Source of the DNA: Armatimonadota bacterium
GTDB lineage: Bacteria > Armatimonadota > Zipacnadia > Zipacnadales > JABUFB01
NCBI GenBank assembly: GCA_013314775.1
Contig: JABUFB010000015.1
Location: forward strand, 62,001 to 126,000
Length of the DNA: 64,000 nucleotides
Reading direction: 5' to 3'
Shown here: positions 9,350 through 18,255 of the stretch, piece after piece
Numbering within the stretch: position 1 is the stretch's first letter
Layout: each line of letters begins with the position of its first letter
Notes under the pieces: model-generated
The model's database searches: none
What the model was told of the DNA's origin: nothing
Seen by the model: only the letters and a program-made list of their open reading frames with translations
Translations under genes and position numbers: made by a program

Positions 9350-10402
9350 CTACAGCTGACGGGCCAGGGCCTGCACCGCGAGGCTTGTGGCTGCGACGAT
9401 GATCCAGACCAACAGGCCCAGGAGGATCGGCCGGGCACCGGTCTTCACGATCTTCCGCATGTTCGCACCCAGGCCCACACCGGCGAGAGCGACCACGATC
9501 AGGTGCTTGCCGGCGATGCCGCAGTACCCCGCGAACTGCTCCCCGAACACCCCCGCCGTGTTCAGCACAGACAGCGCCAGGAAGCCGAGGATGAACCAGG
9601 GGATAGTCTTGCCCAGGTCGCATTTCGTGTCGGAACAGCGGCGGCGGCTCATAAGAAACGCCAGCCCGATGCAGATTGGGACGATCATCGTGGTGCGCGC
9701 GAGTTTGGTCACCGTCGCGTAATCGCCGGCGTCCTGCCCGTACGAGTAAGCGGCAGCGACGACCGATGAAGTGTCGTTGATGGCGGTGCCGGCCCAGAGG
9801 CCGAAGCCCGTCTGGCTCATGGCCATGAGATGTCCCAGCACGGGGAAGATGATGACCGCGACGACGTTGAAGAGGAAGACGGTGGAGATTGAGAAAGCGA
9901 TTTCGTCGTCGTCGGCATCCACGATGGGCGCCACGGCGGCAATCGCCGACCCGCCGCAGATCCCGGTGCCCACTCCGATGAGTCCGGTGAGGGTAGCACC
10001 CACTTTCAGAGCCCGGCCCAGAAGCCAGGCCGCCGCGAGCGCTGACGTAAGCGTGATCAGCATTACCGCCAATGACTCTTCGCCCGTCTTCACCACCTGC
10101 ATGAGGCTCAGACTGCCGCCCAGGACGATGATGGCAGCCTGGAGAACCTTCTTGCTGCAGAACCTGGTGCCGGGCTGGGTGGCGGCAGGTAGTCGCAGGA
10201 AATTGGCGACTGCAATGCCCAGGAGTATCCCGAATACCGGGGCGCCCACGATGGGGACAAGGTGGCCCAGTGCCACGGCGACGGCGGCGATTGCAACGCA
10301 CAGGGCTATCCCGGGAAGCGCGGACGCGCTCTGCCGGCGTGCTTCGCGTTCGGTTGTTGTTTCAGGTGCGGGATTGGCTGGCTCGGAACTCAACGCGGAC
10401 AC
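9350..10402 (-). CDS. YeiH/UPF0324-family (putative sulfate exporter) membrane protein
   Basis: A 350-residue protein with a polar 25-residue N terminus and about ten membrane helices. The segments GAPVFGILLGI, LQAAIIVLGGSLS, GVGTGICGGSAIAAVAP and GTAINDTSSVVAAAYSYG match the UPF0324/YeiH family, whose members are annotated as putative sulfate or taurine-related anion exporters; the substrate here is unknown. The start codon is GTG (complement of bases 10400-10402). It stands beside a degraded amidohydrolase on the same strand. Confidence 0.85.
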   Translation of the reverse strand: MSALSSEPANPAPETTTEREARRQSASALPGIALCVAIAAVAVALGHLVPIVGAPVFGILLGIAVANFLRLPAATQPGTRFCSKKVLQAAIIVLGGSLSLMQVVKTGEESLAVMLITLTSALAAAWLLGRALKVGATLTGLIGVGTGICGGSAIAAVAPIVDADDDEIAFSISTVFLFNVVAVIIFPVLGHLMAMSQTGFGLWAGTAINDTSSVVAAAYSYGQDAGDYATVTKLARTTMIVPICIGLAFLMSRRRCSDTKCDLGKTIPWFILGFLALSVLNTAGVFGEQFAGYCGIAGKHLIVVALAGVGLGANMRKIVKTGARPILLGLLVWIIVAATSLAVQALARQL

Positions 10403-10414
10403 CTCAGTCGTTTT

Positions 10415-10738
10415 TCAGCACGGTCTGCAGGCAGGATGGATGCGCTTCCCGGTGAGGTCCGTCGCTTTCGGCGACAGTGACCGCCCACCGAGATCGATGA
10501 TGCTGGTGCGGTCGTCACACAATGCATCGCTGTCCAGCCGTGAGCCGACGGCCTGGATCCGCCCGTTCTTCACGGCAACGGCTTCCGCAACTGGTGCGGA
10601 AGAGCTCATCGTGAAAAACGGGCCGTTTACGAACACACTGTCCGCGGCGGTTCTCGGTTGCGCGAACACCTTGCCCGTCCCCGCCAGTGCAAGTCCTGCC
10701 GCGTCTCCCAATGTCCTGAGCATCGTGCGCCCATTCAT
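10415..10738 (-). pseudogene. N-terminal remnant of a YtcJ-like amidohydrolase
   Basis: The reading frame encodes about 107 residues: a signal-like start (MNGRTMLRTLGDAAGLALAG) and then DSVFVNGPFFTMSSSAPVAEAVAVKNGRIQAVG, the typical small beta-sandwich that opens metal-dependent amidohydrolases of the YtcJ type. The frame ends shortly after IDLGGRSLSP, exactly where the TIM-barrel HxH metal site should begin, so the catalytic domain is missing. A residual HPACRPC tail leads into the transporter gene 12 bases on. A truncation by deletion is inferred; a functional short protein seems unlikely. Confidence 0.7.
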
Positions 10739-10930
10739 GTCCGTGCCCCCTGTGAGACGCAGCAATGGATGCGACCAACCGACAGTTCAGGATACTCCTG
10801 GAGGGGAATGAGGGCAAGGCGCGGGAAGGTCGCCCGGGGCACGGGCGAGAAAAGCCCCATGCTGGAGATCGGCCGGCGTCCCAGGCCGAAGAGTACTCTA
10901 CGGAGCAGGACAGCTGAGGTGCGACACCTG

Positions 10931-13063
10931 ATGCGCATTCCCATGCCGATTCTCATCGCCGCTTCCGCCGTGACCCTGGGCAGTCTCCTCACCGGCAGTT
11001 GCGCCCGGGCGCAGGATGACTTCGAAACCCAGCGCAAGGAGATGCTCAACCGCCAGCGCCGGGTCATCCTGAACAACGACGGGTGCGACTGTCTGTATTT
11101 TCCAAAGAGCAAGGAGATCACTCCGGAAAACTTCCTGGAGCTGCGCACCACCGCCCTTGCCGGGACCCACGTGGACACGGTCTTCTACTGCACCATCAGC
11201 GCGGGGTTTAGCAACTTCACCCACAACACGCAGGTGGGCAACATCCTGGAAAAGAGCTTCGACCCCGACGCGAAGGACCACAACATCACCCGGCAGCTCA
11301 TCGACCAGGGCAACGACTGCCTGAAGCTCGTGGTGGACTTCTGCCACGCGAATGACATGGAATGTTTCTGGTCGATGCGCATGAACGACACCCACGACGG
11401 CGCGCACAGGCCAGACGCGCCTTACCCGCTCTTTCCGCCGCTGAAGGAGCAGCACCCGGAATGGCTCGTGGGCGAGTACGGGAAGAAGCCGCGGTACAGT
11501 TCGTGGACATCGGTGGACTACACGGTGCCGGAGATCCGCGATCTGGCCTTCCGGTTCATCGAGGAAGTCTGCCAGAACTACGACGTGGACGGCGTTGAGC
11601 TGGACTTCTTCCGGCACATGAACTTCTTCAAGAGCACCGCAAATGGAAACCCAGCCAGTCAGGAAGAGCTGGACATGATGACGGATCTCATGCGCCGCGT
11701 GCGTGCGATGACGGAGCGCGAAGGCCGCAGGCGGGGCAGGCCGATTCTGGTCGCGGTGCGGGTGGTGGACTCGGTTGATTACAGTCGGCTCGTGGGCATC
11801 GACCTGGAGAAATGGCTGGCTGAGGGGCTCGTGGATATTCTCATCGCTACCTGCTACTTCCAGCTGAACCCGTGGGAGTACCTGGTGGACCTGGGGCACA
11901 AGTACGGGGTGAAGGTCTATCCCGGTCTGAGCGAGAGCCGGGTCCGCGGGGAGATACCCCCGCTGAGACGACAGTCGCAGGAGAGCTACCGGGCTCGCGC
12001 GGCGCGGGTGTGGCAGTCGGGTGCGGACGGGGTGTACCTGTTCAACTTTTTCAACCCGAAAGCGCCGATGCTCAGCGAACTTGGAGACCCGGAGCTCCTC
12101 AGCAGACTGGACAAGCTCTACTTCACCACCGTGCGCAATGGTGATCCGAACAACTACGTGCCCGACGGAGTTCGCTTCCAGAACATTCCCATTGTGACCC
12201 CGGAGAACGCTGCGACGGTCGAGCCGGGGACAGAGAGAAAAATCACTCTCCAGATCGGCGACGACTTCGCAGCCCAGCAGGCCGCTGGTCTCGCACCTGA
12301 AGTGACGGCACGGATCGTGGCGATGGGTAGCGACCACATGGGGGTGTCGGTGAACGGCCATCCCCTCACCTGTACCGGCCAGGACGGCGCATGGAGCCTG
12401 TATGCCCTGCAGCCCCAGTGGCTGAAGCCCGGTGCCAACGAGTTCTCGTTCACTACCCGGGAGAAGCAAGCCGCGCCGGGACAAGATGCCTGGAATGTTG
12501 AGTGGACAGCGGAGAAGGTCCCCGCCGCGCCGTGGTATCACGACGCGTACAAGAAAGACGTAACCGTGGCTGAGCTTCGGGACGGCGCACTGCTTGTGGC
12601 CGACCGTGGTGAAGGCGGTGGGGAATACCTTTACTTCTACTACCCGTGGGCGGCATCCAGCGAGCTTGAAAATGTGGTCGAGGCCGAGGCGAAAGTGGTG
12701 TCGGGCTGGAACACCATCATCATCAGCGACGGAAAGTCCACGGAGCGCCTGTCGCTCTATCCGGACCGGGTCGAACTGTACAGTGGCAAGCTGCGGCACA
12801 TGATGGACACCACCGACCGCTTCCACACATACCGGGTGTCGGTCAAGGGCTCGGATATCAAGGTCTGGGTGGACGGAGAGCTGGTGATCGACGGAACAGG
12901 CAAGTTCACCGCGCCCAGCGCCGGCGGACGCAACACGGTTCAGTTTGGTGCGGCCAATAGCCCGGAGAAAGGTGAGGCGCTCTGGAAATCTGTGCGGTTC
13001 ACCACCCCGGCGTCGGCGGTGTATGACCTGGCGGTGTCGGTGAAGTACCCGAAGCCCGAGTGA
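10931..13063 (+). CDS. secreted GH10-like (GHL10-type) TIM-barrel protein with C-terminal beta domains
   Basis: A 710-residue protein with a signal peptide (MRIPMPILIAASAVTLGSLL, then SCARAQ). The N-terminal 430 residues look like the glycosyl-hydrolase-like 10 fold: CFWSMRMNDTHDG, then DVDGVELDFFRH, whose acidic pair is a candidate catalytic site, and GVKVYPGLSESR with GADGVYLFNFF on later strands. The last 200 residues contain a laminin-G/concanavalin-like piece (GWNTIIISDGKSTERLSLY, VWVDGELVIDGTG). I chose the ATG at 10931 because it directly opens the signal peptide; the upstream in-frame extension antisense to the amidohydrolase remnant has no merit. Substrate unknown. Confidence 0.8.
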   Translation: MRIPMPILIAASAVTLGSLLTGSCARAQDDFETQRKEMLNRQRRVILNNDGCDCLYFPKSKEITPENFLELRTTALAGTHVDTVFYCTISAGFSNFTHNTQVGNILEKSFDPDAKDHNITRQLIDQGNDCLKLVVDFCHANDMECFWSMRMNDTHDGAHRPDAPYPLFPPLKEQHPEWLVGEYGKKPRYSSWTSVDYTVPEIRDLAFRFIEEVCQNYDVDGVELDFFRHMNFFKSTANGNPASQEELDMMTDLMRRVRAMTEREGRRRGRPILVAVRVVDSVDYSRLVGIDLEKWLAEGLVDILIATCYFQLNPWEYLVDLGHKYGVKVYPGLSESRVRGEIPPLRRQSQESYRARAARVWQSGADGVYLFNFFNPKAPMLSELGDPELLSRLDKLYFTTVRNGDPNNYVPDGVRFQNIPIVTPENAATVEPGTERKITLQIGDDFAAQQAAGLAPEVTARIVAMGSDHMGVSVNGHPLTCTGQDGAWSLYALQPQWLKPGANEFSFTTREKQAAPGQDAWNVEWTAEKVPAAPWYHDAYKKDVTVAELRDGALLVADRGEGGGEYLYFYYPWAASSELENVVEAEAKVVSGWNTIIISDGKSTERLSLYPDRVELYSGKLRHMMDTTDRFHTYRVSVKGSDIKVWVDGELVIDGTGKFTAPSAGGRNTVQFGAANSPEKGEALWKSVRFTTPASAVYDLAVSVKYPKPE

Positions 13064-13130
13064 GCGCACAGCTGACGATAGCGCGGAGGCGAGTGGTGCC
13101 CGCGGGCTTCGAGTCCACGGGCACGTCTAC

Positions 13131-14075
13131 TTACGGCTCCGGCGGATCCGCGATGGCCCTGATGCTCAGATCGCGTATCTGTATCGCCGCATGATAGGGG
13201 CCGGGGGCCTCCCAGCCCAGGCTGAACCCTGTGAGGCGGAAGTCCTCGATGTTGCGCGAAGTCGGCAGGTGCCCTCGTGACCACGCCTCCTCGAGACCCT
13301 TGCGGATCAACGGAACCAGGTCGGCGGAAAGCGTGGTCCATTCCCCGCTGTGCACGCTCGTGCCCGTGTATGCCTCGCCGCCGGGCGTGTAGATGAACTT
13401 CTGATGGGCCTGATCCGGGGCCATGAAAGGCTTCGCGAACTCCGTCCGGTTGTCGTAGACCGGGATGCCGAACCACAGGAAATCCCCGTATCCTTCAGAG
13501 GCGCGGTTACGGTTCTGAACGGTGATAAATCCCACGAACTGAATAGCGTGGCGATTGCGCACGATGCCCTCATGCGGCCCGGCCTCGCACTTGAGCAGCT
13601 TCGCCTCGAGGTGGAAGAGCAGGCGGGAGAAGTCGGTCAGGCGGGGCATGCCGTCGAGCTCCTGCGAGACGAGAAGGTGCGGCCAGGGCTCGGGCGGCAC
13701 CCGCAGGTGTTCCCCGTATTCAGCGATTGCATTCACTCCCAGTGACAGGTCGGCGAGCGATGTCTCGGGTTCGCCGAAGATGATGGACTTGCCCTCGTTC
13801 CGGAACTCGACTGAGCCTTCGGGGCCGGCGATCGGCTCCGCGCCCAGGAGCGTGAAGCGGCTGTGCCACTGGGCCAGTTCCCAGACGGGTTCGGCTGGAG
13901 CCCCGGGGGGCTGGAGAGTGCCGGTACGGACCTTCCTGCCAGGCGCGGGGTCGAGGACATGAAAACCCTTGCGGAATGATGGATCGCGCAGAAGTTCGGT
14001 GCCGGGGGGCTCCTGCGCGCGCACGAGGCAGGACAGACCCAAGGCGAGCATGATCATTATGGGCAGGATAGGCAT
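13131..14075 (-). CDS. secreted protein of unknown function
   Basis: A 314-residue product with a clear signal peptide (MPILPIMIMLALGLSCLVRAQ). The start at 14075 is supported by an AGGAGAAC ribosome site immediately before it; the frame stays open a further 82 codons upstream without meaning. The mature region is beta-rich (FRKGFHVLDPAPGRKV, DFLWFGIPVYDNRTEF, IQIRDLSIRAI) and resembles carbohydrate-binding jelly-roll proteins in style, though I cannot assign a family. It points away from the oxidoreductase gene that starts at 14245 and is convergent with the GH10-like gene. Confidence 0.65.
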   Translation of the reverse strand: MPILPIMIMLALGLSCLVRAQEPPGTELLRDPSFRKGFHVLDPAPGRKVRTGTLQPPGAPAEPVWELAQWHSRFTLLGAEPIAGPEGSVEFRNEGKSIIFGEPETSLADLSLGVNAIAEYGEHLRVPPEPWPHLLVSQELDGMPRLTDFSRLLFHLEAKLLKCEAGPHEGIVRNRHAIQFVGFITVQNRNRASEGYGDFLWFGIPVYDNRTEFAKPFMAPDQAHQKFIYTPGGEAYTGTSVHSGEWTTLSADLVPLIRKGLEEAWSRGHLPTSRNIEDFRLTGFSLGWEAPGPYHAAIQIRDLSIRAIADPPEP

Positions 14076-14244
14076 GTGTTCTCCTGGTTCCGGCAATGGC
14101 GACGGCGGATGATAAGTCTCGAGTAACAATACGACTTCCTCGAATGGCTGCGCTATGCCTTCCCGGAAGGACTCATCCACGGCGTGGAGAAATGCGGCTG
14201 AATTTCGTGTCGACGGATAAGTCTCAGGCCCCGGGAGGCCGCAC

Positions 14245-15309
14245 ATGTCAGAGAAACTGCGCGCAGCAATCATCGGTTGTGGCAGGCCGTACAACCACAA
14301 AGAACGGACCGGTTCGGGCATGGCCCACCTGCATGCCGCAGGTTATACCAGCCGCGAGGATGTGGAGCTTGCAGTCCTGTGCGACATCAAGCCCGAGAAC
14401 GCACAGGCCTTCGCAGAGCAACATTGCCCCAACGCCGCGATCTACACGGACATGAAGAAGATGCTCAAGCAGGAGAAGCTGGACCTGGTGAGCGTCTGCC
14501 TGTGGCCGCACCTTCATGCCCCGGCGGTGATCGCCTGTGCCAAAGCCGGTGTCAAGGCGGTGCATTCCGAGAAGCCCATGGCGCCCACCTGGGGCGAGGC
14601 AGTCAGGATGGCTGCGGAGTGCGAGAAGAGCGGTACGCAACTGACCTTCAACCACCAGCGTCGGTTCCTCGCGCCTTTTCGGAAAGCGCGGGAGCTTGTC
14701 CGAGAGGGTGCTATCGGCAAGCTGGTCCGGCTGGAGGGATCGTGCTCGAATATGATCGACTGGGGCACTCATTGGCTCGACATGTTCTTCTTCATGAACG
14801 AAGAGATCCCCGCGATCTGGGTGCTCGGGCAAATCGATGCGCGCGAGTTCCACCAGGTCTTCGGTCTGCCCTACGAGCACCAGGCAATCTGCGAGATCAA
14901 GTTCGAGAATGGAGTGCGGGGCTTGTTGTTCACGGGCGAAGATTCCGACATTGGGTGCCAGATCCGGCTCACCGGAGAAGAAGGGGTCATAGAACTGCGC
15001 AATGAGGATCCGCCGCTGTGGGTGCGCGCGGGCGGCGCGAAGTGGAAGAACCCCAAGGTGACGGAGAGCCTGCATGGAGGGCACGCAGTGAGCATGGCGA
15101 TCTGGGACATGATCGACGCGCTCAAGGGCGGCTATGAACCCGAGCTCTCGGCACGCAAGGCATTGCAGGCCACGGAGATCATCTTTGCGACCTATGAATC
15201 CAGCCGCAGGCGCGGGCGCGTCGACCTGCCGCTGAAGACGAAGGACTCGGCGTTTCTGTCCATGCTCGAGTCCGGGGAACTCAAGCCAAAGAAAGCGGCA
15301 AAGAAGTAG
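14245..15309 (+). CDS. Gfo/Idh/MocA-family NAD(P)-dependent oxidoreductase
   Basis: A 354-residue protein with an N-terminal Rossmann fold (AAIIGCGRPYNHKERTG, AVLCDIKPENAQAFAE) and the family motif SEKPMAPTW at the usual EKP position, followed by FNHQRRFLAPFRKA and the C-terminal beta sheet (GSCSNMIDWGTHWLDMFFFMN). Such enzymes oxidise sugars, inositols or related polyols, or remove sugars; the substrate cannot be read from sequence. There is a possible GGAGG site in CCCGGGAGGCCGCAC before the ATG. It converges with another member of the family, separated by a hairpin. Confidence 0.9.
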   Translation: MSEKLRAAIIGCGRPYNHKERTGSGMAHLHAAGYTSREDVELAVLCDIKPENAQAFAEQHCPNAAIYTDMKKMLKQEKLDLVSVCLWPHLHAPAVIACAKAGVKAVHSEKPMAPTWGEAVRMAAECEKSGTQLTFNHQRRFLAPFRKARELVREGAIGKLVRLEGSCSNMIDWGTHWLDMFFFMNEEIPAIWVLGQIDAREFHQVFGLPYEHQAICEIKFENGVRGLLFTGEDSDIGCQIRLTGEEGVIELRNEDPPLWVRAGGAKWKNPKVTESLHGGHAVSMAIWDMIDALKGGYEPELSARKALQATEIIFATYESSRRRGRVDLPLKTKDSAFLSMLESGELKPKKAAKK

Positions 15310-15314
15310 GGGAG

Positions 15315-15344
15315 AGGCCGGGAGCGGCTGCCCGTCCCCGGCCT
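15315..15344. terminator. hairpin between convergent oxidoreductase genes
   Basis: AGGCCGGG (15315-15322) pairs perfectly with CCCGGCCT (15337-15344), with further pairing possible inside the loop. It lies in the 51-base gap between two convergent genes, so it could end transcripts from both sides. There is no uridine run, so the assignment rests on position and stem only. Confidence 0.45.
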
Positions 15345-15360
15345 GACGATCAGCTCACCT

Positions 15361-16398
15361 CTATTGCCCGAAACCGCTCTTGCGCTTGGCGATCTGGGTG
15401 ATGCGCACGACCTCCAGCGCTTGTTCGGGCGTCACGATGAGCTTGCCTTTCTCGCGCAGGACGGACCAGACATTGTCATAAAAGTCGCCGATGGACGGGG
15501 CGGTGGATGGCACCTCCTCCGACTGCCAGGGAAGCTGGTCATCGTTTCCGTATTCCCGATCGGGGTGGGGTGCTTCGACGACCTTTAGCGGCTTCACGGC
15601 TTTCTTATCGAACCACTGGATCTTGCTGGTGGAGCCGTCCGATACCAGCGTGCCGTGGCTGCCGAGGACTGTCCACTTGGGCTCGGAGAACTTGCAGACC
15701 GACGAGACTTCCATGTCGTACACTCGGCCGTTGGCGGCTTTCAGGAGCAGCTTCACGTGGTCTTCGGCATCACCCGCGGCGGCGATGTGTTTGAGGTCGC
15801 AGAAGACTTCGGTCACTGGCGCTCCGAGAAACTGCAGGCCCGCGTCGATGAAATGGGAGCAAGTATTGTTCATGACGCCGCCGTGGTGTGAGAGCATCGT
15901 CTGCCAGTCGTTACGGCGGCTGAAGTCCAGGGCTCGCATACGGATCTCGAACACGTCGCCGATTCGTTTCGTGCGGATGATATCGAGAATATGCAGAGTA
16001 TCCGGGCGGAAGCGGGTGTTGTGGTGGACGAAGAGGATGCCCGGTGACTTCTCGGCGGCCTGCACCAGGCTCCGGGCCGCCTGGTAGCTGTCGGAGATCG
16101 GCTTCTCGCAGACGACGTGGCGGCCTGCGCGAAGTGCGTCCTTCGATACGGGCACGTGGGTGTCGGAGAACGTGGCGACAACCACCACCTCGGCATCGGC
16201 GGACTTGAGCAAGGCGCGGTGATCGGGGTACTGCTCGCAGCCCAGCTCGGCCGCCACTGCTGCGCAACGCTCGGGGATGAGATCTGTGACCGCGGTGATC
16301 TGGAAACGCTCATCATTGCGAAGTCGAGCGACGTGAATATTGTAGCCCGACCGTCCGAGACCGACGATTGCGACCTTGATCGGCGTCCTGCGCGCCAT
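15361..16398 (-). CDS. Gfo/Idh/MocA-family NAD(P)-dependent oxidoreductase
   Basis: A 345-residue Rossmann protein: VAIVGLGRSGYNIHVARL at the N terminus, VVVVATFSDTHVPVSKDALRAG, then CEKPISDSYQ with the EKP lysine, and VHHNTRFRPD and NNTCSHFIDAGLQFLG in the C-terminal domain. An AGGAG site precedes the ATG. The second domain ends with an acidic AEDHVKLLLKAANGRVYDMEVSS sheet as in sugar dehydrogenases. It diverges from the URO-D-like gene at 16515 and is a distant paralogue of the gene at 14245. Substrate unknown. Confidence 0.9.
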   Translation of the reverse strand: MARRTPIKVAIVGLGRSGYNIHVARLRNDERFQITAVTDLIPERCAAVAAELGCEQYPDHRALLKSADAEVVVVATFSDTHVPVSKDALRAGRHVVCEKPISDSYQAARSLVQAAEKSPGILFVHHNTRFRPDTLHILDIIRTKRIGDVFEIRMRALDFSRRNDWQTMLSHHGGVMNNTCSHFIDAGLQFLGAPVTEVFCDLKHIAAAGDAEDHVKLLLKAANGRVYDMEVSSVCKFSEPKWTVLGSHGTLVSDGSTSKIQWFDKKAVKPLKVVEAPHPDREYGNDDQLPWQSEEVPSTAPSIGDFYDNVWSVLREKGKLIVTPEQALEVVRITQIAKRKSGFGQ

Positions 16399-16514
16399 TT
16401 CCTGGCTCCTTGAGTTGAGCTGAATTGCCCCGGGTGTCGGGCAGAATTCGCTGTTGCCGCAGGCCTAACCTCTTCTGACGAATCACGATTATCCACCGCG
16501 AAAGGCCCAGACGG

Positions 16515-17558
16515 ATGACCTCAAAGGAACGCGTCCTTGCCACCATTCGCCGCGAGCCCGTCGATCGCCCCTGCGTAGATTACGGCGCCAATGCCGACGT
16601 GACCCAGATGCTGTGCGAGCGGCTCGGGTTGCAGGATGGTGAGGCGCTCCGCAAGGCACTCGGAGTGGATCTGCGCAATCTCGTGAGCGCCGCGCCATAT
16701 GTGGGCGAACCCCGGCCGCCCATGGCCGACGGCACCCCGGTAAGCTATTGGGGCATTCCGGACAGCAAGGGCACGTACTCGTCCACAGTCTACAATCCCC
16801 CGCTTGCCCACGCCGAGACAGTCGCCGATGTAGAGGCCTTTCACTGGCCCGATGCGGATGACTTCGATTACAGTAACCTGCGCGCGACGTGCGAAGGGCT
16901 GTCGGAGTATGCGCTCTGCGGAGGGGCGTGGAGCCCGCTCCTGTGCACGGCCATGCACCTGACGGGCATGGAGGAGTTCTTCCTGCTGATGGCGATGAAG
17001 CCGAAAGTGGCCGAAGCGATCCTGAGCCACCTTTCGGACTTTTTCTACGAGTACAGCCGCCGATACTTTGAGGCGACCCGCGGGGTGCTGGACATCTTCT
17101 TTATGGGCGATGATTTCGGCACTCAGACCGGGCCGATGATCAGTCTAAGAATGTTCCGAAGGTTCCTGGTGCCCCACCTCAAACGCCTCTACGGGCTGGC
17201 AAAAAAGCACGACCTGCTGGTGATGATGCACTCGTGCGGCAGTGTGCGGGCGCTGATCCCGGACATGATCGACGCAGGGATGGACATTCTCGACCCGGTC
17301 CAGGTTCGAGCTGCGAGCATGGAGCCGGAACGCCTGAAGAAAGACTTCGGCAGGGACATCACCTTTCATGGATCTATCGACACCCAGCAGACCTTGCCAC
17401 GCGGGACGGTGAAAGACGTTGAGGAGGAGGTGCGGTCGCGGCTGGAGCTGTTCGAGGACGGCGGGTTCATCTGTTGCGGCAGCCAGGATTATATGATCGA
17501 CATCCCGGCGGAAAACCTCTTGGCGATCTACCGGACGTGCGGGAGTGCGGAAGTGTAG
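16515..17558 (+). CDS. uroporphyrinogen-decarboxylase-superfamily protein (methyltransferase-like)
   Basis: A 347-residue protein opening MTSKERVLATIRREPVDRPCVD, the standard beginning of non-heme URO-D family members (MtaA/MtbA-like corrinoid methyltransferases and catabolic relatives). DDFGTQTGPMISLRMFRRFLVPHLKRL, VMMHSCGSVRALIPDMIDAGMDILDPVQ and FHGSIDTQQTLPRGT match the barrel strands of that group, including the HSCG metal-binding region. It is not a haem-pathway HemE: the arginine-rich substrate motif of true HemE is absent. Its neighbours suggest sugar or C1 catabolism. Confidence 0.8.
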   Translation: MTSKERVLATIRREPVDRPCVDYGANADVTQMLCERLGLQDGEALRKALGVDLRNLVSAAPYVGEPRPPMADGTPVSYWGIPDSKGTYSSTVYNPPLAHAETVADVEAFHWPDADDFDYSNLRATCEGLSEYALCGGAWSPLLCTAMHLTGMEEFFLLMAMKPKVAEAILSHLSDFFYEYSRRYFEATRGVLDIFFMGDDFGTQTGPMISLRMFRRFLVPHLKRLYGLAKKHDLLVMMHSCGSVRALIPDMIDAGMDILDPVQVRAASMEPERLKKDFGRDITFHGSIDTQQTLPRGTVKDVEEEVRSRLELFEDGGFICCGSQDYMIDIPAENLLAIYRTCGSAEV

Positions 17559-17629
17559 GGGACAAGGCGACTGAGACGGGCCAAAGCGACTACCTGCGGT
17601 CGCCCCGCGAAGTCGTGATCCGTTTCGAT

Positions 17630-17838
17630 GGAAGGCGTTCGCGGGCAAGCCTGCTCCTACAATGTATTGTGGCGCCTGCGAGATGCTCGACCTCTGCGTC
17701 GCTGAGGACGCCCGGCCGCAGGCCCCCGAGCCCCCGGTTTCAACCCCGGGCACCGACGGCAAACGGCGGCGTCGAGACACCCGCCCTACGCGGATGAAGG
17801 ATACCGGGTTTCAACCCGGGGCACCGACGACCAACGGC
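17630..17838. repeat. REP-like palindromic repeats in an 880-base gene-free region
   Basis: No gene is seen between 17559 and 18442. Within it, a segment around 17635-17665 resembles REP elements of other genomes (GCGGGCAAGCCTGCTCC). Two related units follow: CCGGTTTCAACCCCGGGCAC near 17734 and CCGGGTTTCAACCCGGGGCA near 17805, about 70 bases apart, each followed by CCGACG and a variant of CAACGGC. CCGGGTT pairs with AACCCGG, so each unit can fold. These look like dispersed intergenic repeats, not CRISPR repeats. Confidence 0.5.
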
Positions 17839-18116
17839 TGAGCGGCAATCGGGGGGGGACGTGTGCTGTGGCATGAGTTCCGAGTCAGCGCGCGTGACAG
17901 AGCGAGGCGGTTCATGGCACGTCCCGCCGAGCCCCACGTGTGGCGCGCCTGAGGCTTCGCGCCGACCCCAAGAAGCAGCCCCCGCTGGCGGTTAGCGGAA
18001 GCCCATCGAGTGGTCTCGACGGACAATCTAGGAGCAATTCACATTACCGACCTCCGTAACCGCACGCGTCTGCTAAGCGAAGTAAGTGACGTTGGCGGAA
18101 AACGCGTCTGAAAGCC

Positions 18117-18145
18117 TTGACAGAGGCGCTTTCCATGGGTATTGT
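18117..18145 (+). promoter_or_regulatory. sigma70-type promoter immediately before the CRISPR-like repeat
   Basis: TTGACA (18117-18122) and TATTGT (18140-18145) are separated by exactly 17 bases. Transcription would start within the first repeat at 18147 and read toward the cas operon. A perfect -35 with canonical spacing at this point is unlikely to be chance in GC-rich DNA, and it is consistent with the end of a CRISPR leader. Confidence 0.6.
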
Positions 18146-18146
18146 C

Positions 18147-18255
18147 TGTCCAAGCCTCATCTCCCCGCGGGGGATTGAAACACCCCGGACCTCCCTATAG
18201 CCGCCAGGTTAGCTTTCGCTGCCGAAGCCTCGCATCTCCACGTGGGATCTGGGGC
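18147..18255 (+). CRISPR. vestigial CRISPR: one good repeat, one spacer-sized gap, one degenerate repeat
   Basis: The first unit (18147-18181) contains CTCCCCGCGGGGGATTGAAAC: a CCCCGCGGGG palindrome followed by the ATTGAAAC end that is the classical 8-base 5' tag left by Cas6. A second, degenerate unit starts 73 bases later (18220-18255) and shares TG-CC-AAGCCTC, ATCTCC and GGAT-TG in the same order with a 2-base insertion. The 38-base interval 18182-18219 is the size of a spacer. Period, orientation toward the cas operon and the promoter in front all fit a nearly lost array. With only two units the call is provisional. Confidence 0.55.

Noticed and set aside
10898-13069. 723-codon open frame antisense to the GH10-like gene
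   Set aside because: It is a mirror of a strongly supported secreted protein on the other strand; the product is His/Val/Arg-rich with no motif. Long antisense frames are common in GC-rich DNA.
16515-17558. HemE uroporphyrinogen decarboxylase
   Set aside because: Sequence is of the catabolic/corrinoid-methyltransferase branch, lacks the HemE N-terminal substrate motif, and no haem gene is nearby.
17733-17838. The two CCGGGTTTCAACCCGG units as CRISPR repeats
   Set aside because: They are perfect self-palindromes typical of REP elements and lack the ATTGAAAC end; the interval between them also reads like part of the same dispersed repeat.
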